In this document: positions 20,767 through 32,660 of the stretch, in pieces
Position numbering within the stretch: the stretch's first letter is position 1
Layout of the letters: each line of letters starts with the position of its first letter
DNA from: Myxocyprinus asiaticus
Lineage: Eukaryota > Chordata > Actinopteri > Cypriniformes > Catostomidae
Direction of reading: 5' to 3'
Assembly (NCBI RefSeq): GCF_019703515.2
Contig: NC_059388.1
Span: 2,775,479-2,839,478, forward strand
Length of the DNA stretch: 64,000 bases
Made by a program: the position numbers and the translations under genes
Notes under the pieces: model-generated
Told to the model about the DNA's origin: nothing
The model's database searches: none
What the model saw: the letters and a program-made list of their open reading frames with translations, nothing else

Positions 20767-22350
20767 CAGTTGAAGTCAGAAGTTTACATACACTTAGGCT
20801 GAAGTCATTAAAACTCATTTTTTAACCACTCCACTGATTTCATATTAGCAAACTATTGTTTTGGCAAGTTGTTTAGGACATCTACTTTGTGCATGACATG
20901 AGTAATTTTTCCAACAATTGTTTACAGACAGATTGTTTCCCTTTTAATTGACTATATCACAATTCCAGTGGGTCAGAAGTTTACATACACCAAGTTAACT
21001 GTGCTTTAAGCAGCAAATTATGTCAAGCCTTTAGGCAACTAGCTTCTGATAGGAGGTGTACTGAATTGGAGGTGTACCTGTGGATGTATTTTAAGGCCTA
21101 CCTTCAAACTCAGTGCCTCTTTGCTTGACATCATGTGAAAATCAAAAGAAATCAGCCAAGATCTCAGAAAAGAAATTGTGGACCTCCACAAGTGTGGTTC
21201 ATCCTTGGGAGCAATTTCCAAATGCCTGAAGGTACCACATTCATCTGTACAAACAATAATACGCAAGTATAAACACCATGGGACCACGCAGCCATCATAC
21301 TGCTCAGGAAAGAGACGCATTCTGTCTCCAAGAGATGAACATAGTTTGGTGCGAAAATTGCAAATCAATCCCAGAAGAACAGCAAACGACCTTGTGAAGA
21401 TGCTGGAGAAAAGGGGTAGACAAGTATCTATATCCACAGGAAAACAAGTCTTATATCGACATAACCTGAAAGGCTGCTCAGCAAGGAAGATGCCACTGCT
21501 CCAAAACCGCCTTTAAAAAGCCACACTACAGTTTGCAAGTGCACATGGGGTCAAAGATCTAAAAAGACATTTCTTTTTGAGAAATGTCAAAAATTGAACT
21601 TTTTGGCCATAATGACCATCGTTATGTTTGGAGGAAAAAGGGTGAGGCTTGCAAGCTGAAGCACATCATCCCAACTGTGAAGCATGGGGGTGGCAGCATC
21701 ATGTTGTGGGGGTGCTTTGCTGCAGGAGAGACTGGTCCACTTCACAAAATAGATGGCATCATGAGGATGGAAAATTATGTGGATATATTGAAACAACATC
21801 TCAAGACATCAGCTAGGAAGTTAAAGCTCTGTCGCAAATGAGTCTTCCAAATGGACATTGACCCCAAGCATACCTCCAAAGTTGTGGCAAAATGGCTTAA
21901 GGACAACAAAGTCAAGGTATTGGAGTGTCCATCACAAAGCCCTGACCTCAATCTGATAGAAAATTTGTGGGCAGAACTGAAAAAGCATGTGCAAGCAAGG
22001 AGGCCTACAAACCTGACTCAGTTACACCAGTTCTGTCTGGAGGAATGGGCCAAAATTCCAGCAACTTATTGTGAGAAGCTTGTGGAAGGCTACCCAAACT
22101 GTTTTAAAAACAATTTAAAGGCAGTGCTACCAAATATTAACAAAGTGTATGCAAACTTCTGACCCTCTGGGAATGTGATGAAAGAAATAAAAGCTGAAAT
22201 AAATCATTCTCTCTACTATTATTCTGACATTTCACGTTCTTAAAATAAAGTAGTGATCCTAACTTGCTTAAGACAGGGAATGCTTTCTACGATTAAACCT
22301 CAGTTTAAATGTATTTGGCTAAGGTGTATGTGAACTTCTGACTTCAACTT
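20767..22350 (+). mobile_element. Sleeping Beauty-like Tc1 element with IR/DR ends
   Basis: Flanked by TA, the left end CAGTTGAAGTCAGAAGTTTA and the right end (complement AAAGTTGAAGTCAGAAGTTC) match the salmonid-type Tc1 elements from which Sleeping Beauty was derived. The left arm carries the inner direct repeat (cagtgggtcagaagtttaca) at about 20966, the IR/DR arrangement. Length is 1584 bp, as expected for the family. It lies between the two minisatellite arrays. Confidence 0.92.
21133..22162 (+). pseudogene. Sleeping Beauty-like transposase, inactivated
   Basis: The expected start at 21133 is followed at once by TGA (21136-21138). Recognisable parts are the paired domain (DLHKCGSSLGAISKCLKVPH, RKYKHHGTTQPSYCSGKRR) at 21178-21516, the glycine-rich region (PTVKHGGGSIMLWGCFAAGE) at 21584-21841, and the C-terminal catalytic part (MDIDPKHTSK, NLIENLWAELKK) at 21851-22162. 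The WSDET block with the first catalytic Asp is deleted near 21583, and further frameshifts separate the pieces. It cannot encode an active enzyme. Confidence 0.88.
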
Positions 22351-22352
22351 TA

Positions 22353-23466
22353 GATACACTGTCAATCCACCAATGGCTGAATGTAAAAGAAAAAAACAAA
22401 TGTTCACAGCACTTGGCTTGATGCTGCCCTCAATCTGATAAGCTGAACGTGTGGAAATATGCATGGCTGGGTTCTCCAACGTAACATAGGTTAACAACAC
22501 GGAGACCAATGTAAAAGCCAGTAATATTTCCAGTACGATTGTACAGTGTGATTGTACGTAGACTTTGTCCATCATGCATGTTTACACCGGCTTAATCAAA
22601 CAATAACTATGTTTTTTGTAAGTCATGAAGCACTAAGCTACATTTTCTGAGATGTCAACAAAAATGTATGTGTTTATAATAAAGTTTTAGAACATATGTG
22701 GCAGTTATGGGCCCTTCATATCAAATCATATAATGGATAGACTATAAACGGGAGAATCATCCACATCTCCTTTTACCATGATGATTCAGATAGATTGCTA
22801 ATTATTGCTTTGTTCTGTGACATGTTTCAAATGTACTGTATTTTTAGCCAACATTTAGGAAGTGAAATGATCATTTTGACAAACAGCGATATATATTATT
22901 TTGCTGCTCTGCTCAGCTTGTACCGCTAGAGGGCGCCACGTGCTCACATCACTGACTGACGTCATTATTTTAAACAGAGCTTTTTGCTTCTTGCATTTTC
23001 AGCTTCACAGAAATTCTTCTGATATCTGGGCCATATCTGCAACTGTTTATGGTTATACATACAAATTGATTGAAATACTAAAAACACTTTCTAGATAAAC
23101 ATGACTGTTTCTAGACATTGATTTCTAGACAACTAGATGGACTTGATTTAGATAAAAAATAATACCTAAATTGACTTTGAGGTATTTTGTAGTTTTCTTA
23201 TTTTATACTATTATTTCTGAACATCAGTGTTATTTTAAATAAATTAGATTTTAATTTTACTTTTACGCTGTTGACAACTTTCTGTGTGTTGCACTTTTTT
23301 TGTGCATTTCTGTTACACACCTTTGTTTTCTATAATGAAAAAAACGTAGATTTTTCTAACCAGGTTGCCTTGCATTCTAATAAGAAACATGTTAATTGAA
23401 TCATGTTGGAGTTACTTTTTTGAAAAATACCTTTTAAATGTAGGAAAATCGAATCGAGATTTAATC
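22353..23466. other. Unassigned intronic DNA between the two minisatellite arrays
   Basis: It begins with TCAATCCACCAATGGCTGAA, a phrase repeated at about 23695 inside the second array, so part of it belongs to the same larger repeat. No protein was recognised. Confidence 0.4.
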
Positions 23467-23865
23467 AAGAGGGAGATGCAAAGACCAGTGAAGCATTGAG
23501 AGGGAGATGCAACTGACTGTGGCGCATTGAGAGGGAGACATAAAGAACGGTGAGGCATTGAGAGGGAGACGCAAAGAACGGTGATGCATGGAGAGGGAGA
23601 TTCAAAGAACGGTGAAGCATTGTGAAAGATGCAACTAACTGTGACTCATCGGGAGACGCAAAGAATGGTGAGGGATCGAGAGGGAGACACAAAGAATCCA
23701 CCAATGGCTGAATATAAAACTGTGACACATCGAGAGGGAGATGCAACTAACTGTGACGCATCAACAGAGAGATGTAAAGAACGGTGATGCATCGAGAAGG
23801 AGACGCAAAGAATTGTGACGAATCGAGAGGGAGACATAAAGAACGGTGACTCGTCGAGTGTGAGC
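23467..23865. repeat. 31-bp minisatellite array 2 (degenerate)
   Basis: Units of the type gcatcgagagggagacgcaa followed by agaacggtga recur about 12 times with many substitutions and indels (aactgactgtg, aactaactgtg variants). It is the same family as array 1 but much more diverged, and it contains a copy of the ccaccaatggctgaatataa phrase. Confidence 0.85.
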
Positions 23866-23867
23866 TG

Positions 23868-24120
23868 TAGTTCACCTAAAATGAGAAATGAGAATTCTCT
23901 CTTATGCCGTCACAAACTTGTATGACTTCGGTTCTTCCGTGGAACACAAATGAAGATGTTTTGATGGAGATATAATGTAAATATGTCCATACAATGCAAA
24001 TAAATTGGGCCAAATTTTCAAGATCCAGAAAGGTCATAAAGGCAGCATGGAAGTAATCCATACGACTGAAGCGATCCAATCAGTTTTGGGTGAGAACAGA
24101 CCGAAATGCAATACTTTTCA
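23868..24120. repeat. 'agttcaccc' MITE, left half
   Basis: The segment starts GTAGTTCACCTAAAATGAGA and continues with cgtcacaaacttgtatgact and ccgtggaacacaaatgaaga, the left half of the cyprinid MITE. It fades out near 24120 and the matching right end was not found. Confidence 0.55.
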
Positions 24121-25152
24121 CTATAAATCTTGACATCAACAGTCTCCTTGGCGATCATGATTTCAAGTTTGATTACAATTCCTAGCGCTCTGCGCATGCG
24201 TCAAGAGCATGGAAGTGTAATTGAATCCATGCATGGCACCTAGCCAACGTATTTCCGGTACAATCTCGGGGCAGATAACACGCTCGGGGTATCGTATTCA
24301 GCCATAGTAAAAGTGTCGAGAGTCACTGCAAACTACTCTTCTTTCATAAATAAAATGATTGATCACAATAAATGTTAAATTATTTTGTAAAAGTATACAA
24401 ATAATTTCAGCAATGAGCTCCAATAAGTGTAAATACATATGATTTGAAGCTTGCAAAATGCCTAAGCATTGCTGTCCTGTTGTGTAATATTTGCCACTTT
24501 CAGACAGATGATATGATTAAAGTAACTGTGTTAGGAAACATAGTCATCATTCACTTGCTAACTTGATGTGAAGCTGGAGTATCGTACTGTAATTGTGAAC
24601 TTATCACAGTGGTATACTTTATCTAGCAAGATGAATCATTAAATTACATGTATAAGTATATAGACCAATTCAAGGGCTATTCGTCTGTTTCCGGTTTCCA
24701 GCTAGTTGTTTGAAACTCATTCAAAACAAGAGCGGGAGGCGCTTCGCTCATAGTGACTTTGAAGTAACGTTAAAAACATTAATACGTTTGTAATAGAATG
24801 TCATTATTAAAATGTGGACCGTGTTGTTTGGCAGCTGGATGCTCCCTAGATGCCTGGAACTAACGGAAATTAAAGTGTTTAGATTTCTGAAAATGCAACC
24901 ACAAATGGAAGCATGAACCGCTGCAGTGAAGTGAGATGCCTGGATAGATACGTGCAATACTAACAACTGTAGCACACATTTTATCTCTGTTAGGTGAACG
25001 ACAGTTTTGCCAACTAATATTAAGTTTGATAGGTAGAGTTTAGCTGGCTAATTAAGTCAGTGTATTTCTTTACGGGCTCTAAAAGTGACTATAGATCGCC
25101 CCCATTATAATGATTGAAGCTGCACAAGTCATTTGCATTTACAGTCATATTT
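24121..25152. other. Unassigned intronic DNA
   Basis: No gene or clear repeat boundary was recognised. Open frames here are short and without motifs. Confidence 0.4.
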
Positions 25153-25987
25153 GGGGCCCAAGCACTGAAAGTGTGTTGGGGGGGCACTTTGAAAATGGAC
25201 ATGTATGGGGAGCTCTGTAGCACCCCCATTTTCACCTGAAGTTACCAAAATTGGTACATATATAGTTCTCATCAAGCCGAACAACTTTCATACTCAGTCA
25301 TTAACTCTGCCCAACAGGAAGTCTGCCATTTTGGATTTTCTGAAAATCGCAGGCTCTGAACTTTTAAATACTACTTCTAGCGGATTCATGTGACTGGCAC
25401 AAAATTTGAGCAATATCATGCCAAGACGTAGATGCTAAATTGCGAACGGATTTTCATGGTGTCGCCATGGCGAAGCAATACGTTTATGATGGAAAATGGG
25501 AAACAGGAAGTGCCTTATATCTTCTGTGTGCATTGTGTGATTTTGATAAAAATTCAGCTGTATGTTTGGTAATGGGGCTGATCACATGGAATCGGCTATT
25601 ATGGGTCACGGTCATAGCGCCGCCAACTGGCAGCAGGAAATATGACACTTTTAACAGACTTTGAAATAACCCTCTTAATTTTACATAAATTGCTTCGAAA
25701 TTCTTTAAAATAATGTCAAGACACTGCTGATAAAAAATTGTCAAGGGATATTTGATATTTTAAATAGTGTTGCCATGGCAACGCATTAATTGTTATCATT
25801 CCTTCCTTTATTTGGTTGCTTTTGAGGCATACTTAAAATTTCATGAAATTTTGCACACACATATCAGAGTCGTTGGCCATTAGGGCTGGGCAAATGTTCA
25901 CGCATTGTTTAAAATAGTCAAATGCCAAACGCATGTGTTGACCTTGCATTGTTTTCCGAAAGGAATGGACCCATGGTGCTTGGGCCC
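25153..25987. mobile_element. Teleost TIR repeat (GGGGCCCAAGCAC ends)
   Basis: The left end GGGGCCCAAGCACTGAAAGT is matched by the right end TGGTGCTTGGGCCC in inverted orientation. The interior includes caggaagtctgccattttgg and atttcatgaaattttgcaca, phrases common in a widespread fish repeat. No transposase is encoded, so this is a non-autonomous DNA element or similar interspersed repeat. Confidence 0.6.
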
Positions 25988-26984
25988 GTCATAGCTGCTT
26001 GCAGCTATATTGCTATATTGCTATTGCTTTTATCCAAAGTGACTTACAAATGAGAAACCTAACAAGCAATTTGTCATACAAAAATCAACAATATCTGCAG
26101 TGTCACACTGCCAAGTTCTCAGAGTTGCTGGAGTAGGATAGAAGCTACCGCAGAAGAAAGAAAGTTTTTTTGTTTTTTTTTTACTATTAAAAAGAAAACC
26201 CTTTTCTTGTCTGCAAGTCACATGCTTGCAGAGTTAACAGCTTTATTGATTATAACAGGAACGATCCAATATTCCCGAACTTGCCACTGAGGAAATAATT
26301 GTGAACATCTAAACTATGATACACTTTTATCGCCTCTCTCGTGTAGATGCTCTCAATATCAACAACACGTCTGGAAAAGTCACTTCAGGTAACTCTTTGA
26401 TGTTCTTTGAGAAAATTTGTTTATAAGATCTGATAATGACACATCATTGTTTATTTTTTTCACACATCTCGTTTTTTCTGTTTTAGCTAGACTATAAAAG
26501 TATACGCTAGTAATTTTAATTTGACAGTTCTGGTTTATAAAAATGCTTCTACCAGAAATGCTTCAGGGTCAGACATGCACAGTAGCGTTCTGAATCCTTT
26601 GTTATTGTTTACGTCCTTGAAATGGTCTATAGAGTCAGAAACGAGGACCTTGCTAAGCCAGTGCTGGTCAGCTATGGCTTGTGAAAATTCACCCTCATTG
26701 TTGTTGACATAACTTAAAATTTTACTGGATGAAGAAACAGCGATGTGTCTCAATGTATGATAGATATTATTCAGTGTCATCCTCAGAAACTTCTGTTAAT
26801 AATGCGTGTAAAGATCAATTTCCCCAAAGTCATATTGACAGCAGTTATCAGCATAGGAAGAAATAGTTTTCTGTGCTTCGTAGGATGTAAGTGCGCCCCC
26901 TGAGGCAAAATGTGGAAGTGACTGTGCAAAGACTCCATTGAGCTTGAAACCATGGTGTGCTTAGAGACTGCAATGGTAAGATGT
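25988..26984. other. Unassigned intronic DNA
   Basis: Begins with a short (tattgc)n run at about 26006-26030. Nothing protein-like was recognised. Confidence 0.4.
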
Positions 26985-27535
26985 ACAGTGGAATAGAAGT
27001 TACATTTTGGTCTGTTCTCACCCTAAACCAATTTGGTCCCTTCAGAATACATGAATTAAACCAGTGGAGCCTTATGGATTACCTTTATGTTGCCTTTTTG
27101 CCCTTTTTGGAGCTTGAAAGTTTAGTCCCCATTCACTTGCATTGTATGGATATATTCACATCATATTTCCATCAAAATATCTTAATTTGTGTTCTGCGGA
27201 AGAAAGTAAGTCACACGAGTTTGAGATGACATAAAGGTGAGTAAAAAATTATAATTCTGTTCTAATTTACTCACCCTCATGTCATTCCATACTCTGTATG
27301 AGTATTTTTTATATGGAACACAAAAGGAGATGTTTTCGTGAATATCACTGGCCCTTTCAATACAATGGTGATGGATAGATCCTCACTTTAAAGCTTAAAA
27401 AAAACACCCCAAAAGTTTCATAAAGGTAGCCCAATGCAAATCCTGCATCATATTCCAAGTCATCTGAAGACATTAAATAGGTTTTGGTGAGAAACAACAT
27501 GAAATTTAAAGGAATAGTAAGATTTAAAAATTTAA
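26985..27535. mobile_element. Two abutting halves of 'agttcaccc' MITEs
   Basis: The first part (to about 27245) is a right half, with tcacttgcattgtatggata, cttaatttgtgttctgcgga and aaaggtgagtaaaa. It is followed directly by a left half (aatttactcaccctcatgtcattccat...tggaacacaaaaggagatgt) to about 27535. The halves are in the reverse order to a normal element, which suggests two copies or a rearrangement. Confidence 0.5.
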
Positions 27536-27595
27536 ATTTAAAATGTATTTTACTAGATTCTGTCATTATTTAGGACCTTACAGCAGTAATGTGGC

Positions 27596-27662
27596 AGAAC
27601 CATGGTACAATGATGGTATCAGGATAGTAATACCATGGTTCTGAATGGTTACCATGGTAGCC
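27596..27662. repeat. 'accatggta' palindromic repeat
   Basis: Three related motifs, accatggtac, taccatggttc and ttaccatggtagc, occur within 67 bp, as in the clusters at 14330 and 61770. Confidence 0.35.
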
Positions 27663-28440
27663 TACATGTCCAAAAAAAAAAAAAAAGGGATTCCATTGAA
27701 CTTTTTTTTGAAAGTGTGGCACAATGAATGAGGCACGGAGACAGAAGTAGATTAAGTTCAACAAAATTACCCCCATGGGGCCCCTTTTATTAACCACAGT
27801 GCTTCAAATATGAATTGGTGTGAGTTGGTATCGGTGATAGGGAAGGTCGCTGTGGTAGTGCTGAGTAAAATTGTCTCTTGGTTGCGGCTGGCTTTTCCAG
27901 GTTTTAATCGCTTTGTATTGAGGAGAGGTTAGTTTCTATCTGGAATCACTGCTCCACTGCCTCTTGGGCAGAGCTGCTTAAATCCTTGCTTGTTAATTAG
28001 CTTGATCAGCTGCTGGTGGGCCTGGTTAAGCCGATCCGCACTGTATACCTCCTTATTCATGCATGTTTAAATGGGTGTACGCATGTCATGCGTACATTCT
28101 AGAAATTACAGATGACAGCATAGCAGAAATATGTGATAAACATAATAGCAGAATCAGTACAAACAGTTGCTTTGTACTTTACGAGATAGAAGCATAAGAA
28201 GAATGACATTTATTCATTGAAGGACATTCTGGGGCCACAACACAAAGGCTACAAGTTTGTATCAGTTCCAGCCTCCCTTTTGTCGGCCCAGGCTTGCCCA
28301 ATTCAAGGACACAGGTGGCCCGTACAGGGAATGTGTGTGCAGAACACTGCATGCCATATGCTGTCCCATAACAGTGCAGAACACTGCTCGCTGTATAATG
28401 TGTGTGTTGTCCCATAACACTGCCTCCACCTAGTCGCCTA
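27663..28440. other. Unassigned intronic DNA
   Basis: Contains a poly-A tract at about 27673-27687. The segment 28230-28420 has an internal partial duplication (gcagaacactgcat and gcagaacactgctc with tgtcccataacactg). Confidence 0.4.
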
Positions 28441-28920
28441 ATGAAATTTCAAGCTGTGTCTTCATCCCTACTCTCTGAAATAATTTTCCATCTGAAACAC
28501 TCTGCCTGTCAGTTGGATGTCTTACCTCGACGCCTTCTGAAGGATGTTTATGAGACTGTTAGTTCTGTAGTTACTGCAATAGTTAACAGTTTGTTAGTTA
28601 ATGGAGTGTTACCAGTCAGTTTCATGCATGCCATAGTTCAGCCCTTGCTGAAAAAACTCATCTTGACCCCACTGTGCATGGCCATTATAGGCCTATATCA
28701 AAGCTGCCCTTCATTTCAAAGATTCTTGAAAAGGTACTTTTTTCCCCCCAGCTTATTATGTACTTAAATACTTTTAACATCAATGATAAATTATAATCAG
28801 GTTTTAGAGCATTACACAGCACTGAATCCGCTTTACTCAAAGTCACCCATGATATTCTGCTTTCTCTTGATTCAGGATCTTGTGACAGTTTTCCTGTCTT
28901 TCTTGTTTATAGAATATTTT
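28441..28920 (+). pseudogene. L2-like LINE reverse transcriptase fragment
   Basis: Plus-strand frames read LKHSACQLDVLPRRLLKDVY then VLPVSFMHAIVQPLLKK, matching the fingers region of L2/Maui-type reverse transcriptases (CPLDxxPTRLLK, AVVQPLLKK). In shifted frames downstream are pieces resembling FRALHSTESALLKVTHDI. The piece is short and has several frameshifts. Confidence 0.65.
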
Positions 28921-28959
28921 ATAGACTCAAAATAAATAAGGGCTGTTTGAAAATGTGAA

Positions 28960-29198
28960 AAATTGGGTTTAAATCAATTCACTTAGTCTGATGTATAGAA
29001 TTTTTTCAAAGTAACACAAACAAATCAATAATCTAGATTTTTCTTTTTGATATATCGTATTAAACAATAAAGTACAACTTAGAAACTGAGACATTTCATG
29101 CCAAAAGGAAATTGATATTTTCAAAATAGTTTCATTTTCACCATTACAAAATGAACAACTAAAATCTATGTCCAATTGATACCTCTTACATAAAACAT
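28960..29198 (-). pseudogene. L1-like ORF2 C-terminal fragment
   Basis: The minus frame 28969-29175 includes CSFCNGENETILK and LICLCYFEKILY. The CxxC-x-ENE motif resembles the C-terminal cysteine motif of L1-type ORF2 proteins. It abuts the direct repeat at the edge of the retroviral remnant. Confidence 0.4.
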
Positions 29199-29305
29199 AC
29201 TGTTTACATGTCTTTCTAATATATCAGATTATTAGTATTCAAACATTAATACATAAATGCAATAAATGTAGTTGAAACATAATCAATAAATGAATTTCTC
29301 TCACA
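29199..29305 (-). repeat. Direct repeat flanking the retroviral remnant, 3' side
   Basis: On the minus strand it begins TGTGAGAGAAATTCATTTAT and runs about 105 bp to GACATGTAAACA. A near-identical copy lies at 34150-34254 in the same orientation, on the other side of pol and env. TG...CA ends and the position fit LTRs or LTR remnants, although 105 bp is short. Confidence 0.55.
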
Positions 29306-29650
29306 GTTCCCTCTTTTTGATTATATTATTCAACACACAGTATATGAAAATTCATTTTGGAACCTGTAAGAGAAAAAAATATTCAATCAATGAAATCACA
29401 ATCAGTAAAATCAGAAATTGGTTATGTGGTTATAATATTTCAGTATTCAAACTACTCATTCAAAACTACTAATTTATCATATGGTTATATATGGGAATAT
29501 GGAAACATGATTAGTACAAATTATTCCAAACACTCAACGTTGAAATGGTGAAGTACCCATGAAATCAATAATTTCTATAATTAATTTGTATTCCCCTAAT
29601 TTTTTGCAATTCCATCTCTTTACTAGCCTCACACATGTAGAGTGGTTCTC

Positions 29651-31094
29651 TCACAACCACTTTCTCCCTCGATCACCTCTACATGCTTCTTTCATTCCCT
29701 CTATGCAACAACACATGATTATCTTGATCAGAACAAAAATCAACCAAATAGCAAATGCAATTGCACCTAAAATGCTCAAAATATGTTTCAAACCACCACC
29801 TACTGAACTAAAAATACTAATAAACCAAGAATCCCATGGTCCATCCAACCTTGTGTATCTGAGTAACTTCATGGTGCAGCACTTTCGTCAAATCTTCTAC
29901 TTCTGAGCTTGCATCTGAAATGAACGTGCAACATTCTGTCCCTATCAGCTCACACAATCTAGCAGTCATACTTTTCATGTGTTCCGGTTTTACTAATCTT
30001 ACTGGAGGCAGTAAGTGTCCCAGAAAACAAGGACATGTCCAATTTGCTGTTAAATACTGAAAAGCCTCATTCTCACATATGAAAGCCAAATTCGCTGGTA
30101 CTATTGTAGATGGAGTCTGCTCTAAAGGAATCAATCTGTTATAGCCTTTAACTACTGATTCCTTGTGTCCTTTGCCTATCCTACAGCTTTGGGTAGGTAT
30201 CATCGAAGTACCTATTACCTGTGATGGATCATTTACTGGTAGCACTTTATGTTACAGTACTGTTCTACATTTACATACTATATAATTACAACTACTATAG
30301 TAATAACTATGTACTAACCCTAACCTTAAGCCATATTAAGTACATGTAGTTACCTAATATTACTCAGTACTTTCTTTGGTAAGTACACTGTAAGTATTCT
30401 GAAAGTACATGCACTGTAAAATAAAGTGCAACCCATTTAATTGGGTTAGCAAAGGGCATTGTCTGGTATTTCTCCTACAAATGTGGGATTACATACATGG
30501 GCCAACCTGATGCAGAATCTGTTGGAAAATAATGACACACCCAACAATTTGTTTGGTAAGTTCTTTCAACACTTTTTTTGGACAGCCTAACCATCAAATT
30601 TCCCTTGTCCACCTTTTTTCCCTTGTTTTTTCTAACTCATTCTTATACTTCCTGCACTCTTCAGAGATCTGCATTCATGTTGGATTGTAATCTGGTACTC
30701 TAAAACATCCCAAATTCACTGTCCCTGCACTCAGTCCTGCTGTCTGATCTTTCTTAATACAGCACCAATGTTTTAGGTCTGATGCATATTCACCATCTAG
30801 AGAAATCACAACCATTCTTCATGAAGTTGCACTTCGGACAGTCATGTGATTCTTGTTCAGCATTACAAAAGTACTTCCTCCTTCAATACCCTCACATCGT
30901 GCTAGCATACAATTTCCCTCATCACAATCACCTTGATAGCACACAAATGTCATCTTATCATACTGTGGTCTTGTTGTTTCCCTTCTTACTCTAATCTGTC
31001 TTTCAGACATAAAATAACTGGAACCTTGAAAACTTTTCTTCTTCACAATCCTTCCAGGTTCCAGGCATTCCCAGCCAAGGGTGATTGTTCCCAT
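29651..31094 (-). pseudogene. Retroviral envelope remnant
   Basis: Three minus-strand frames cover it: a surface-subunit part (30819-31094), a middle part (29817-30245) and a membrane part (29651-29872). The middle part has a CX6CC motif (residues 98-106 of that frame), the disulphide-linking motif of gamma-type transmembrane subunits. The membrane part has a long hydrophobic stretch (ILGAIAFAIWLIFVLIKII) followed by a CCC patch, as in a membrane anchor. The frames are not contiguous, and a MITE interrupts the region at 30238-30434. Confidence 0.7.
30238..30434. mobile_element. Small MITE inserted in the retroviral env
   Basis: The ends GGTAGCACTTTATG and ATAAAGTGCAACC are inverted repeats, and the interior holds many TAGTTA/TACT-type short repeats. 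This is the 'ggttacacttta' MITE type known in teleosts. It interrupts the envelope remnant, so it is younger than the retrovirus. Confidence 0.65.
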
Positions 31095-31399
31095 GTTTAT
31101 ATCTTTGCTGGGGTGGTCTCTTTACGAGCCTTTTCAGCAGTAACTTAGGTGAACCAGGGAGCAGGTAATAGCACTTCTACCTGGACACTCAATTGCGTTG
31201 GTTATTCCTTGTCACCTTTTTACAATGTGACACGTGTATCCAAGTGTCTCTCTCTGCCACTCGTACTGCAGTTGAAGTGGTCAGTATCTTCTCCTCAGGT
31301 CCTTGGTGAGAATACAATCACCAATGTTAGGCTCATGAATCAGTCCTTTTTCCTGGTTCCGGTAGGGCAGCTTTCACCTTTGAATGCTGAATTTTCGAC

Positions 31400-31990
31400 A
31401 TGGTTACAGTTCAGACATATATTTTTATCATTCCATCATCTAGTGCTCCGCATTCTCCCAACAGCTGCTTCCTTCCCATTCCTGCCAGGATGCGCATTGG
31501 TCTTCCCATTAACACCTCATGTGGGCTCCAACCTGTGAGTCTGTGAGCCCTTGCACCCATGTACATAAGCACTAAGGGTAGTGCTTGCACCCATGTCAGC
31601 CCTGTTTCAGCCATCCCTTTCACCAATTTCATTTTAATTGTCTGATTAGCTCTCTTGACTGCACCTCCACTCTGTGGATGATAGGCTTGTGTTTTCAAAT
31701 GAATACCTACAGACTCAGAGGCACTGTACCACTTTAATTACAAAATGTGTCCCATTGTCGCTTGATAAGTTTTTAGGTATTCCCCATCTTGGAATCACCT
31801 TTCACCAAATGTTTTGCCACTGATGCAGCATCTGTGCATATACATGGGAAATATTCTATCCATTTTGAAAACATGTCAATCAAATCAAAGTAGTATTTGT
31901 AATTTTGACAAGGCATTAACTCAATGAAATTCATCATTAAATGCTCAAAAGGTTCAACTGGCTGAGGGTGAGCTGATCATCAGTGGTTTG
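31400..31990 (-). pseudogene. Retroviral integrase remnant
   Basis: The frame 31411-31698 begins near an AYHPQSGGAVKRANQTIK block, the conserved integrase core segment around the catalytic Glu position (HPQSxGxVERxNxxLK; here Lys replaces the usual Glu in VER). LTGWSPHEVLMGRPM follows, typical of gamma-like integrases. Upstream, a shifted frame gives a SDNGTHF-like block with the second catalytic Asp. Stops and a frameshift between these parts inactivate it. Confidence 0.75.
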
Positions 31991-31999
31991 CACTGTACC

Positions 32000-32655
32000 T
32001 AGAATTTAAAACTGTAAAATAGGAGAGGACAGAGAAAGAGTGGTTACTTTAGCTAGTGTGTCTGCCATCGCATTTCCTCTGGAAACAAAATCATCTGAGT
32101 TAGTGTGAGCTTGACATTTGCAAATAGCTATAGATTTTGGAAGTAAAATGGCATCCAAAAGTCTTGAAACCAATTGGTGATGTGCAGTAGTTTTCCCTGC
32201 AGATGTAAAATAACCAATTACACCAGATGGTACCATTGTCATGACAAACCCCAAAAGCATAATGTGAATCAGTATACACAGTTACTGTAGCATCTTTAGC
32301 TAATTTGCATGCCCTCAAAAGTGCATACAATTCAGCTGCCTGAGCAGACCAATTTGATGGTAAACAATTTGTTTCTATTGTAGAATGGAGTGTGCACACT
32401 GCGTATGCAACACTTGGGGATCCATCAGATAACCGTAGAGAAGAACCATCAACAATGAAAACATTCGTTTTGTGGTACCATGAGTCAATCCAAGCAGTGT
32501 TTTTTTAATTTCAGCTTAATCCTGGATCCAGGTACAGCAATAGCCAGCCATACCCAAAAATGACTTGTTGCTTTGTAATTGGTTTTGGTGTGTTTACAAT
32601 AGCTTTAAACCGGCCTAGTCCTAATGACCGGCCCTGTGGAGTAATTGTGTGGCTT
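32000..32655 (-). pseudogene. Retroviral RNase H and connection remnant
   Basis: Minus frames at 32100-32399 and 32006-32260 contain SAQAAELYALLRACKLAKDA then VTVYTDSHYAFGV, the RNase H block with catalytic Glu (AELYAL) and Asp (YTDSxYAF). CQAHTNSDDFVSRGNAMADT, the C-terminal RNase H segment, follows in a shifted frame. Towards 32650 a PKPITKQQ-like connection segment is visible before the inserted LINE tail. Confidence 0.75.
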
Positions 32656-32660
32656 AAATA

